Both the position numbers and the translations under genes were made by a program. Of a stretch of 64,000 bases of DNA, positions 39,501 through 49,000 are shown one piece after another (the stretch's first letter is position 1; each line of letters starts with the position of its first letter). Location: the NCBI GenBank assembly GCA_964036195.1, contig OZ038451.1:17632747-17696746 (forward strand), read 5' to 3'. The notes under the pieces are model-generated. The model searched no databases. It was not told the DNA's origin and saw only the letters and a program-made list of their open reading frames with translations. The stretch is from Sphaerolaimus hirsutus. Taxonomy: Eukaryota > Nematoda > Chromadorea > Monhysterida > Sphaerolaimidae.

Positions 39501-40606
39501 TCATTTCTCATTCCACTTATGATTTCACTTCTCAATTGACTTCTCTCTTCCAATTTCAGTTCTCACTTCTCAAATGTTTTCCACGTCTCCTTTTGTGAAA
39601 CTGGCACCTGGTCCGATAGCTAGTCCCGTTACCGCTGACGCGATGTAGAGCGATATGGCGCGGCTGCGCTCGTTGGGCACCGACGCGGTGGACACGTACG
39701 CGCGCAGCACCGACCAGGGGGCACTCCCAGCCCGTGTCAAGTGCCCTGTAAACTGTCAAGTGTCATGCAAAGTATCAACAGTCATGAAAAATGCCCAAAA
39801 AATGTAAAATGACATTTGACATTTTATAGAGCACATGATAGGGTCTGGAAGTGGCACCAGATGCCGCTGCCGCAACCCATCAGCATACGACCTGCGCGCT
39901 ACAACAACATTGCAACTGCAAGCATTGCACTGCACCGCACGTTTGCACAGTTAAAAATGCGCACCCAATAACACCATGACAATCTTCATGGTTGGATCTG
40001 AGGGCAAGTGCGCCAGTGTGTACACGATGTCGCCAATTATCAACACCAAAGCACCGCAGACTATTGGCGGTCGACTTTTCTTCGCTCTGTTGCTCCAGTA
40101 TCCATATATCGGGCTTGAAATTGATTGGCACAGACTGAAGATTCCTATTACGATGCCAAAATACATTTCCGTGGTGTCCGGCTTCAGCTGCGAATGTGTT
40201 TGTCAATGATAGACAATAGTGTTCTAACACTAATTTGTGTGTTAGATATTTTTTTATTAAACAAGCGTCACAACTTTTTTCGGCAGTTTCGCGAGTACAT
40301 CATGATGACATTTTTTGTTTCGAATGATACTGTTGGTAATATTATTCGGGTTCTCACCACCAGACGCTACTTACCTTTCTCAAGTAAGGCCAAATAGATG
40401 TGAAGAACAGCGAGTATTGAGTTCCGGCAATGAAACCGATCGCATTGACAATCCACAATGATCGCCAGTCGCTGGTGCCGCCCTCCAGCAAGCTGGTGAA
40501 CCGTCGCACCAACTGCACACCTGCCGAATGCTGACGCACCAGACGCCGCGGCGGCGCCGTGGCCGTTACTGCCGGTCTGCGTGTTCGAGGAACTGTGCTT
40601 AAAATT
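36512..40606 (-). CDS. MFSD8/CLN7-like major facilitator transporter, copy B (first exon not found)
   Basis: Exons in transcription order: ~40606-40375, 40187-39965, 39891-39860 plus 39716-39608 (interrupted by a hairpin element), 39310-39131, 39064-38968, 38908-38768, 38697-38600, 37316-37135, 36757-36512. Exon lengths of 223, 141, 97 and 246 nt equal those of copy A, and residues align throughout (DIVYTLAHL, R-A-Y-V-S-T-A-S-V, SSPISVLYSRVLGPRRQ, GTMQGV). Differences: an extra intron splits the copy A 244-nt exon, the intron after GPG is shifted by 8 nt, and a family-1 element sits inside one exon. The 5' boundary of the first listed exon is uncertain (40576 is the alternative), and a short acidic N-terminal exon like that of copy A was not identified. 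Function is presumed as for copy A. If the exon insertion is not spliced out, this copy is a pseudogene. Confidence 0.8.
37438..37898. mobile_element. TACCGTA-family C-run MITE
   Basis: The left end is TACCGTATTTCCTCGAAATA and the right end TATTTCGAGGAAATACGGTA. ACCACTATGAAACAATCACC occurs twice inside, as a direct repeat. It lies in the extra intron found only in copy B. A truncated relative follows at about 37999-38105. Confidence 0.85.
39311..39607 (-). mobile_element. Intron of MFS copy B made entirely of a family-2 hairpin (introner-like)
   Basis: On the transcribed strand the upstream exon ends GGACCAG, the intron begins GTGCCAGTTTC and ends GGAACTGGCCCCAG, and the next exon begins GCTTTCAG. 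The phase is 1 on both sides and gives G-P-G-F-Q-I, matching G-P-G-L-Q-I of copy A. Element ends are the family-2 TIRs, and CCAG is duplicated on the two sides, so the element supplies GT and the right duplication supplies AG. The interior is a palindrome of AGAAGTGAAATGAG-type repeats. Confidence 0.82.
39717..39859 (-). mobile_element. Family-1 hairpin inside a coding exon of MFS copy B
   Basis: On the transcribed strand the exon reads G-S-G-I-W up to CTGG, then TGCCACTTCCAGACCC ... GGGCTGGGAGTGCCCC, then CTGG and W-S-V-L-R-A-Y-V. Copy A has an uninterrupted exon here. Removing the element plus one CTGG (143 nt, not a multiple of three) restores the frame exactly. It begins GT if cut after CTG but ends TG, not AG. 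Confidence 0.8.
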
Positions 40607-40878
40607 CTGTTGAATTTCACTCTTGTTTTTCAACATGATTCCGTTATCAAGTCAAGGGGTTTTAAAAGGAGAAAGCGGGTGCGAAACCCCCATCCCCGAA
40701 TACTCCCCCCTTGAATAACTCCTTCGCATAGCCGAGATTAGCGCCGCTGTATTGTAGTAAATGACGTCAACTAACTCTGGCGCTTTTTTTTGCTTTTTAG
40801 CTCGGCGTCCTCGGCGCTATCCTAAAACTACCCTCAACAGTACATAAATGACTACAATAGAAGTTCTAAATATTTACA

Positions 40879-41139
40879 CTAATAAACGAAATAAACCGAC
40901 GCTGTGATGGCAAATATCTGCTCGCCATCCCCTTCATCCCAGTCCACAGTGGTTTTGCCATCAACAATGCCACTCTCTGAATCCCATTTAAGTCGATCTT
41001 CAGTACGTTTTTCGACACTAGCATTGGGTGAAACTCGTTGAGCAGCGCTCGCAATGAGCTCAATTATATTAGCGGCGCTTTCATCCAGCTCGTTTGTTCG
41101 CACCTCAGTGTCTGTGGCCGCCGCGCCGCCAGATAACAT
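40879..41139 (-). CDS. Unrecognised 86-aa ORF with acidic centre
   Basis: ATG at 41139 (context CAAAATG) to TAG at 40879, one exon. The product is hydrophilic and acidic with a notable T-V-D-W-D-E-G-D-G-E stretch and ends F-A-I-T-A-S-V-Y-F-V-Y. I do not recognise a family. No internal GT gives the phase-2 end that the copy B first exon would need, so it is probably not the missing MFS N-terminus. It may be a small gene, an exon of one, or a chance frame. GC content and codon bias resemble the neighbouring exons. Confidence 0.35.
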   Translation of the reverse strand: MLSGGAAATDTEVRTNELDESAANIIELIASAAQRVSPNASVEKRTEDRLKWDSESGIVDGKTTVDWDEGDGEQIFAITASVYFVY

Positions 41140-41290
41140 TTTGTTTGGATTGACAAATAATTACCTATTCAGTTGAAGAAAATTAACTGTGTCGAGTTTA
41201 TATACTGGCGTCAGTTTCACACTTTCACAGCAGTTCCGCTATGCTGTCATTATTTTCTACCGCAAAGCATGGTCAAAGCGACTGGAGCAG

Positions 41291-41518
41291 TCTGGAGTTG
41301 GGGACCCGACCCGATCCGAACCCGGTACCCACACATGCTTTGAAACCGAAACCCGATACCAGACAGAACACGACAATATTACGCGAACCCGAACAGGATA
41401 CCAGACAATAATACCCAAAATATATTTGGAACCAGTACCCGATACCTTAATCTAATCGAACGTTTTTTGGAACCGATAGCCGATACCCGAACCCGGGAAT
41501 TTTGAAATTCCCAACCCT
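41291..41518. mobile_element. hAT-like element of the CCCAACCCTA family
   Basis: The right end GAAATTCCCAACCCTA is clear. The left end (GGAGTTGGGGACCCGACCCG) is diverged. The interior repeats AACCCGATACCAGACA-like units. The end sequence matches elements at 44242-44600 and 48988-49741. Confidence 0.5.
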
Positions 41519-41795
41519 ATGCAGCACGTTTACGGCTTAATCGTGTTTGTTTTAGTGAATCTTCCGTTTAAAAGTTCAATGATAATGCTCCAGTTTGCAC
41601 CCGATCAAGTTTTTACAATATAAATTTCAGCTGGGGCGCGAGCTGTTTACCGCCGCCTGGTTCCGCGTCTTATCAATCTTAATAAAATTGTGGTCGCATT
41701 TGTTTTTTACGTATTAAAGAAACCGCACGGAAAGGAGGTGTGAAGTGCAGTGGGAAAAGATATGTTGTTTGTGACATCTTTGAGTTAGATTTCAA

Positions 41796-41993
41796 CTGGG
41801 AGCACTCCCAGACCCTGTAAAATGCCCTTTAAGATGTCAAATGTCATGCACAGTGACAAAAGTCATGTAAAATACCCTGAAAATTGGCAAACGTACGCTT
41901 GCCATTTTACAGGGCATTTTACAGGACTTTCGATAGTTTGCATGACATTTGAAATTTTGCAGGGCATTTTACAGTGTCTGGGAGAGGCACCAG
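41796..41993. mobile_element. Family-1 hairpin
   Basis: The left end is CTGGGAGCACTCCCAGACCC and the right end GTGTCTGGGAGAGGCACCAG. The interior is palindromic (AAATGTCATGCACAGTGACA and complement). On the minus strand the GTGCC end is 5', the same orientation as the exon copies in minus-strand genes. Confidence 0.75.
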
Positions 41994-42225
41994 ATGCCAG
42001 TTCCTCAAGTGGAGAAGTGAAAGTACAAACGGCAAAAGCAAAGTGAAATGGCAAGTGAATTGGCAAAAGCGAAGTAAAATGAGAAGTGAGAAGTGAAGTA
42101 GCACGTTAGGTTTTGCCTGCCTTGCCTTGACTTGCCATCTTAGTTCGCTCTTTCCAATTTACTTGCCATTTCACGTCGCTTTTGCGGATTGCGATTTCAC
42201 GTCTCCACTTGCAGAACTGGCTTGG
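41994..42225. mobile_element. Family-2 hairpin, adjoining the family-1 copy
   Basis: ATGCCAGTTCCTCAAGTGGAG on the left is mirrored by CGTCTCCACTTGCAGAACTGGC on the right (20-base cores). AAATGGCAAGTGAATTGGCA repeats form the stem. Family-1 and family-2 elements are juxtaposed here and at 32068-32806. Confidence 0.7.
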
Positions 42226-42228
42226 TTT

Positions 42229-42366
42229 GCATTCGCGACTGGCAGTTTCTTGGCGCCGTGGTAAACATAAATACCGTCGAATATATAGAATAAAAAGGAT
42301 ATTACAATAATCGACATGTAAGCACGTAATTGTCTTAACGAGCAATTGATGCTCCTCAATGAACAT
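42229..42366 (-). CDS. Possible exon of an unrecognised membrane protein
   Basis: On the minus strand one frame reads a hydrophobic segment (MSIIVISFLFYIFDGIYVY, Met near 42317) followed by H-G-A-K-K-L-P-V-A-N-A-N-Q, ending where the family-2 hairpin begins. The 3.5-kb foldback element adjoins its other end. It could be a single-pass or multi-pass membrane protein exon, but no neighbouring exon could be joined. Confidence 0.25.
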
Positions 42367-43702
42367 TTAAGACTCGCTTTGCGTAAGAACCAAACCTGTG
42401 AAGGCACAAAATTTTGTTTTGCGTTTTTTATCGTATATTTCGAATCTACATATAGAAAAACTCAAAATTTCTTTCCATTCATATATTCAAAAATGTCATC
42501 TTCCTACTAAAAAAATTGATCAAAGTCAAAAGTCACCATTTTTCGAGCTGTTTTTTGAAAATTCATAACTTTTGCTTGACTTCATCTATCAATGTAATAT
42601 TTTGAATTTTTATTAAGATAGTTGTGGAGATTAATTGGCCCATACAAATTTATTTCATCAAACGTTTTTTTCTCACCGAAAATCATGACTGAAATTTTAA
42701 AAATGGCACCAAATTTTCAGTTTGTAATTGAGAGCTTAGCTTTTTATGCAAAAACGGTGCTCAATTGCATAGTTCATTATAATACAAAAATTTCTAAAAA
42801 GTAGGAATGCACATCTTTTTGCTACAGCAGTTTAAATCAGCTCAACCCCTGTCTCACCATCACATACAATCCAACTCTGAATTCTCAGATAAAGTTGCAT
42901 GAAAAAAGTTTCCATCATAAACAGGTTATTTTTGCATTGTCTTTCATTTGTATATCACCGTTTTTCATTAAACATAATTTGGAAGGGTGCTTTCATACAA
43001 AAATTCACTTTTGATGTAAAAAAATTTCACCCCCATTTTTATCATGGATTTGGAATCTACAGACATAGAAACTCAAAATTTCCTTCCATACATATATCCA
43101 AAAATGTAGTCTTCCTACTAAAAAAATTGATCAAAGTCAAAAGTCACCATTTTTCGAGCTGTTTTTTTGAAAATTCATAACTTTTGCTTGTCTTCATCTA
43201 TCGATATAATATTTTGAATTTTTATTGAGATAGTCGTGGAGATAATTTGGCCCATACAAACTTATTTCATAAAATGTTTTTTTCTCACCGAAAATGATGA
43301 CTGAAATTTTGAAAAATGGCACCAAATTTTCAGTTTGTAATTGAGAGCTTAGCTTTTTTTTTGCAAAAACTGTGCTCAATTGCATAGTTTATTATAATAA
43401 AAATTGTTCTAAAAAGTAGGCCTGCACTTTTTTGCTACAGTAATTTAAATCAGCCCAACCCCTTTCTCACCATCACGTATGTACAATCTAACTCTGAAGG
43501 CTCAGATGAAGTTGTATGGAAAAAGTTTCCATCATAAACTGAGATTGTTTTTGCATTGTCTTTCATTTGTATATTACCATTTTTATGAAACAGAATTTGA
43601 AAGGGTGCTGTCATACAAAAAAACACTTTTTCTGCAAATATCACAAGCATGGATGTGCAATCAAGGTTGAAATGAGACTGAGTTAAACACTAAGACATTT
43701 AC

Positions 43703-44005
43703 CTACCATATTTCTTCTAATAGAATGGCATACCTTTAATAGAATGACACATCCAATAGAACAGCAGGTTTTGGCACATTTTTCCAGACATGAAAACAAT
43801 AGAACAGCACCCTCCAGTAGAATGGTGCCCCCAATAAAATGGCAGGTGGAAATTATGGAAATTATTAGGTGGCAACTTACTGAAAATTCTGAAAAAAAAT
43901 TCTCTCCAAAAATTAATTTGAATAACTTCTCCCCTCAAATAACTCCCTAGTAAAAGATCTGACAAAATGTAAGTCTGCTGGGGACTTATTTGAGTATATA
44001 TGGTA
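43703..44005. mobile_element. MITE in foldback loop ('CTATTAGAAG...' / C-run family)
   Basis: The left end ACCATATTTCTTCTAATAGA resembles the 15719-16611 element, and GAATGGCATACC / GAACAGCA motifs follow. The right end GGGACTTATTTGAGTATATATGGTA (last 20 bases) resembles the TACCGTA family. It may be a chimaera of two nested elements. Confidence 0.5.
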
Positions 44006-44241
44006 CAGACATACCAAGGATCTTTGAATAGGGATGGACTGTACACAGAAGCCAGCCAGAGACTTATCCAGGATTTTTGAGCAGGGGCTGCCTGTTTACA
44101 GAGTATTTACATACTCGTGTATATCCCTGTCTCGTGAACGTGAAAACAGCAGTAATGTACCTGTTGGATCTGCTGCGTATCATTATTTACATATATTTAG
44201 GTCCACTTTACAGGAACAAACAACTGTTTGATTGTTCATAG

Positions 44242-44600
44242 TAGGGTTGGGAACTGGAAACGGGACCATACCATGGTTCCAAGCATATTTTGTAACCAGA
44301 ACCAAGAAACCTCCTACCCAAACTGGAACCGATACTCTAGGCATTTACCCAAAACTGAAGATATTACCGAAAGGGGTAATAATCATTACATAGTCAGCAG
44401 GGGTCTGGTAGGGGGGGGGGGTTCCCCCCCCCCCAAACGCTCCAGCTACGTATCTATCTATCCCGGAGGCTGCTCAGCTATCTATCTATCCCAAGGCGAA
44501 ATTTTTGGCTACTATCCCCCAAACCCCCCCCCAATCCAAAAACATTTTAGAACCAAGAACCGGAACCAAACTTTTTTGAAACTCCCAACCCCCAACCCTA
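44242..44600. mobile_element. hAT-like MITE, TAGGGTTGGGAAC ends
   Basis: It starts TAGGGTTGGGAACTGG and ends CCCCCAACCCTA. The flanks GTTCATAG (44234-44241) and CTTCATAG (44601-44608) match at 7 of 8 positions, as expected for an aged hAT duplication. The interior contains GGAACCGATACTCTAGGC-like text and a nested G/C-run insertion at 44410-44440. Confidence 0.65.
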
Positions 44601-46057
44601 CTTCATAGCATTCCAACTGCAAGCAGAAATATAAAATAATCAAATGCCAGCTAAAAGCCACTGTAAGTCAGAACACTGGTACAAATAAACCTTTTCTGGA
44701 TATTGCACGTAACACACCCACGCTTGTGATATTTACGGAAAAAGTGAATTTTTGTATGAAAGCACCCTTCCAAATTTTGTTTAATAAAAAATGGTGATAT
44801 ACAAATGAAAGACAATGCAAAAACAACCTCAGTTTATGGTATAAACTTTTTCCATACAACTTCATCTGAGCCTTCAGAGTTAGATTGTACATACGTGATG
44901 GTGAGAAAGGGGTTGGGCTGATTTAAATTACTGTAGCAAAAAAGGCAGGCCTACTTTTTAGAAATTTTTTTATTATAATAAACTATGCAATTGAGCACAG
45001 TTTTTGCAAAAAAAGCTAAGCTCTCAATTACAAACTGAAAATTTGGTGCCATTTTCAAAATTTCAGTCATCATTTTCGGTGAGAAAAAAACATTTTATGA
45101 AATAAGTTTGTATGGGCCAATTAATCTCCACAACTATCTTAATAAAAATTCAAAATATTATATTGATAGACGAAGACAAGCAAAAGTTATGAATTTTCAA
45201 AAAACAGCTCGAAAAATGGTGACTTTTGACTTTGATAAATTTTTTTAGTAGGAAGACTACGTTTTTGGATATATGTATGGAAGGAAATTTTGAGTTTCTA
45301 TGTCTGTAGATTCCAAATCCATGATAAAAATGGGGGTGAAATTTTTTTACATCAAAAGTGAATTTTTGTATGAAAGCACCCTTCCAAATTATGTTTAATG
45401 AAAAATGGTGATATACATATGAAAGACAATGCAACAATAACCTATGTTTATGATGGAAACTTTTTTCATGCAACTTCATCTGAGAATTCAGAGTTGGATT
45501 GTATGTGATGGTGAGACAGGGGTTGAGCTGATTTAAACTGCTGTAGCAAAAAAGTGCATTCCTACTTCGACGTTTGATGCAAAAAAACGTTTGATGAAAT
45601 AAGTTTGTATGGGCCAATTAATCTCCACAACTATCTTAATAAAAATTCAAAATATTATATTGATAGATGAATTCAAGCAAAAGTTATGAATTTTCAAAAA
45701 ACAGCTCGAAAAATGGTGACTTTTGACTTTGATCAATTTTTTTAGTAGGAAGATGACATTTTTGAATACATGTATGGAAATAAATTTTGAGTTTTTCTAT
45801 ATGTAGATTCGAAATATACGATAAAAAACGCAAAAAAAAATTTTGTGCCTTCACAGGTTTGGGCATGTTTGGTTCTTAGGGAAAGCGAGTCTTAACAATT
45901 AACCTCTTTGTCATAAATAATTAGTGTAACGAACTTTCCTCGCATTTTGTTCACAATTACACAAAATCCCTGTTCATCAAGGCGGCAAACTGGGCGCTGC
46001 GCCAAAGCGAAGTGCGAATTGTCAAAAAAGAAAAGCTGCGTTGTCGGACCGTTAAAT

Positions 46058-49000
46058 ATGGCTCTTCAAATGACGGAGGAGCAGCGTAAGCGGATGCTTG
46101 CGAACAGGGACCGCGCCATGGAGATCCGGCGGATGAAACAAGCTCAGAATGGGGACGTTTCTACTGTTCCTGGCACAATGTGTGTTTTTGGGCTTACATG
46201 ACTTCTTTACGTGTTTTGGCACTCTTCCAAGATGCATTGGTGGTTTCCGAGAGTGTTACCTTTGCGTCATTCCGCTGCTTTCATTTACGGCTGTCTTTCG
46301 TAGAATTGCCAAACGTGTATACACCACGCCATTCCAACTCCTAAATAGTTAACCGAATCACGGAGAGTGGTTAGATGCGTAACTTGTTGAATGTAAAATG
46401 TATTTATTGAAAGTTGAATGTAAAATGTAAAGACCGCTGTCTCTACACGACCACGTATTCAATATACCTAGAACTCATTAACCACCCCCGAACGCTATAA
46501 CTGTATCGCCTTAGCTTCTCCATACAGTGTTTGTTTAATCATTTCAGCGTTAATGGTGTAACGCCGTCAACTAGTGGAGTGGAGGCGCCTGCCGCCGTGC
46601 AGTCTGCTCCTACGAGTGTGGTCAGAGAACCGGCCCCGCGACCGCCTATAATGAAAAAGGTCAAAGTTAGACTGGAATTGGCAGAACGAAGCATGTTTTT
46701 GGTGGATTTCAAGTACGATTCGGATCTTATTGCGCTATGCAAAAGTATGACTAAAAGGAAATACGGTTGGTAGAGCGTGCATTGGTTGTAGAATCGACCC
46801 TGCTGAATTTTGTACGTAAATAAGCCGCAAAATTTTAGATCCGCAATCGAAGTGTTGGCTAATTCACCTACACGAATACGATCAATTTCTGCAGAAGCTG
46901 AAAGCTAATTTTCCTGAGGCGGAAATAGAAAAATTGCCGGAATTTGTGCGAAAAAATTTCAGGGCTTCTTTTGAAAATAAGCCAATGCCGGACCGATTTT
47001 TACCGTTGAAGGATGCCCAACTTGAAGAGCGGCTGGGCGGTGACTTTGTTGAGAAACTGTTCCCCTACCAGAAGGAAGGAATTTCGTTGGTTTCGTGTTT
47101 TTTGACAAACAAGTTTGCCCCACTGATATTCCAAGAAGGGGTTTAGCCGATTTTCAATCTCTCAGTGACTGGGTGAGACAAGTTACTGCCATACGGGCCA
47201 ATAGATTCTATATCACCAACTAAATATGGGAGCCCTCTCTTCTACTCTCGACTTGACTACAAAAAATTTGCACAAGTGTATATTCTATACGAGGTATATG
47301 ATCTTCTATTCCAAAAAAATACTTTGAAAAATGGATGCTGCCTTCAAAATGATCGGCTGCATGTACTTCGTGTTCCCTCTATCAGTCCCCCATTCAGGAT
47401 CGATTATCATTTCCGCGAAAATTTTGGATTGAAATTCAAAAAAACACTTTTCACAGATTTGCCGTATCGAAAAATGGGCGTGCGCTGATCGCAGACGAGA
47501 TGGGTTTGGGTAAAACGCTGCAAGCGCTCGGTGTTGCCGCGTGGTTCCCAAGTGCCTGGCCACTTTTGATTGTGACACCGTCCTCTATGAGATTTGCGTG
47601 GAAACAGGTTTGCGACCTGTCTCTGTTCGCAATTTAAATGCTGTGTAATATAATGGGAACCAGATGGGAAAGTGATGGATTTGGGCATGAGAAGTGATGC
47701 AATTTTCGAAGTTTTCAAATTACTGGGTTAATACGACGTAGGCTCATCCCACATCTCAATCTACTTTGTCTCTCAAATATTTAGATGTATTTAATTTAGG
47801 GAATTTCAAAAAAGTCATGATAACACAATGTAATCAATCTAATATAACATGTTAGAGTGTTTGAAGGCAATTTGACACCACATGTGTTAAAACATCACAG
47901 TTGACAACTATTGAGTGTAGTCAGTGTTATTGAGTACAACTTTGACCTGCGAAATCACTGAGTCATTGAAAGTGGCTCTTAATGTAGCACTTTTTCACCA
48001 TCAAGATTTTTTGCATCCATTATTAGGGTTAGCCGATGTTTTTTTAAAACGTTTTATTTATTAAAAAAACGTTGTTTCTAAAAAAACACGAGGTCCGAAA
48101 CGTTTTTTATATAAAACATCGGCCAAAATTTTTTGTACTAAGCACTAGGTATTTTGCAAAATTTTTGCGCACAAGCGCGCAATTTCACGCACAATTTGAC
48201 ATTGTTGGTTGTTTTCATTGGTTTTGTGGCATTTTTAGTATCAAAGCGACCATTTCTATCTGCTACCATGGGTAAATAAGTCATCATATGTTGCTGTAGC
48301 ATAAAATATTCAGGTAATGTGCTTCCATGTACCTCCACAGTGTGTAACATCACTCCCAAAGTAACAACATCCTGGTTTGATCACTATTCCATGCCAAACT
48401 TCACTTGAAGTGACGAACGTTCGACTATAAGGCGATATATGAACATGTCGACAAAAATGGACATTTTTGACACAAATCAGCACTTGTAATGCTATCCCAA
48501 GGCTCCACAGCCATTATATGGTCATATATAACATCACAGAGTATTGTCACTTGTCTGATATACGTATATATGTTGACCCAGAGCCATATCTGGGAGCTTT
48601 AAAAAAACGTTGTTTTTTTAAATAAAAAAATTAAAAAACAACGTTTTTTTAAACAACAACATCGAGTTGAAAAAAACGGTTTTTTTCCAACCCTATCCAT
48701 TCTCCACCAAAAATGCAAGGAATACGCATCAAATATGACAGGCATTGAATTTATGGGCTCGGATGTGGGATGGGTTTAGATGTGGGATGGCACAGACCCG
48801 GTTAATATTAATACACTTCTGAAATTGAAAAGTGAAGTAATCTCTGCATGAATGTACCCTGTTTTTTTGCTCATGTAAATACTATATTCGGCCAGGCATT
48901 TATATTCGCAGGCGATTGAGCGCTGGCTCCAACAGGATTTGCACTATAACGATATCTATGTCATCACAAAAGGGTCGGACCAGTATCTAGGGTTGGGACG

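Larger units (their letters stand above)
42367..45895. mobile_element. 3.5-kb foldback element with ~1.1-kb terminal inverted repeats
   Basis: The left end reads TTAAGACTCGCTTTGCGTAAG and the right end CCCTAAGAACC in complement, finishing AAAGCGAGTCTTAA at 45895 (20-base cores). The arms (about 42367-43490 and 44740-45895) match over roughly 1.1 kb (e.g. AAAAAATTGATCAAAGTCAA at both). A sub-repeat of the same text recurs within the left arm near 43030-43200. Both ends are TTAA. The loop carries other insertions (43703-44005, 44242-44600). No transposase frame is found. Confidence 0.8.

Noticed and set aside
39735..39830. Canonical GT-AG solution for the family-1 copy in MFS copy B (donor GTGCTC and acceptor TTTACAG inside the element)
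   Set aside because: Possible in phase, but it adds about 18 element-encoded residues in a conserved transporter helix region, and no equivalent phase-compatible solution exists in PIP4P. Kept only as an alternative.
41796..42225. Family-1 plus family-2 hairpins as an intron of the orphan membrane-protein exon
   Set aside because: The exon frame runs into the hairpin but no downstream exon with matching phase was found, so intron status cannot be argued here.
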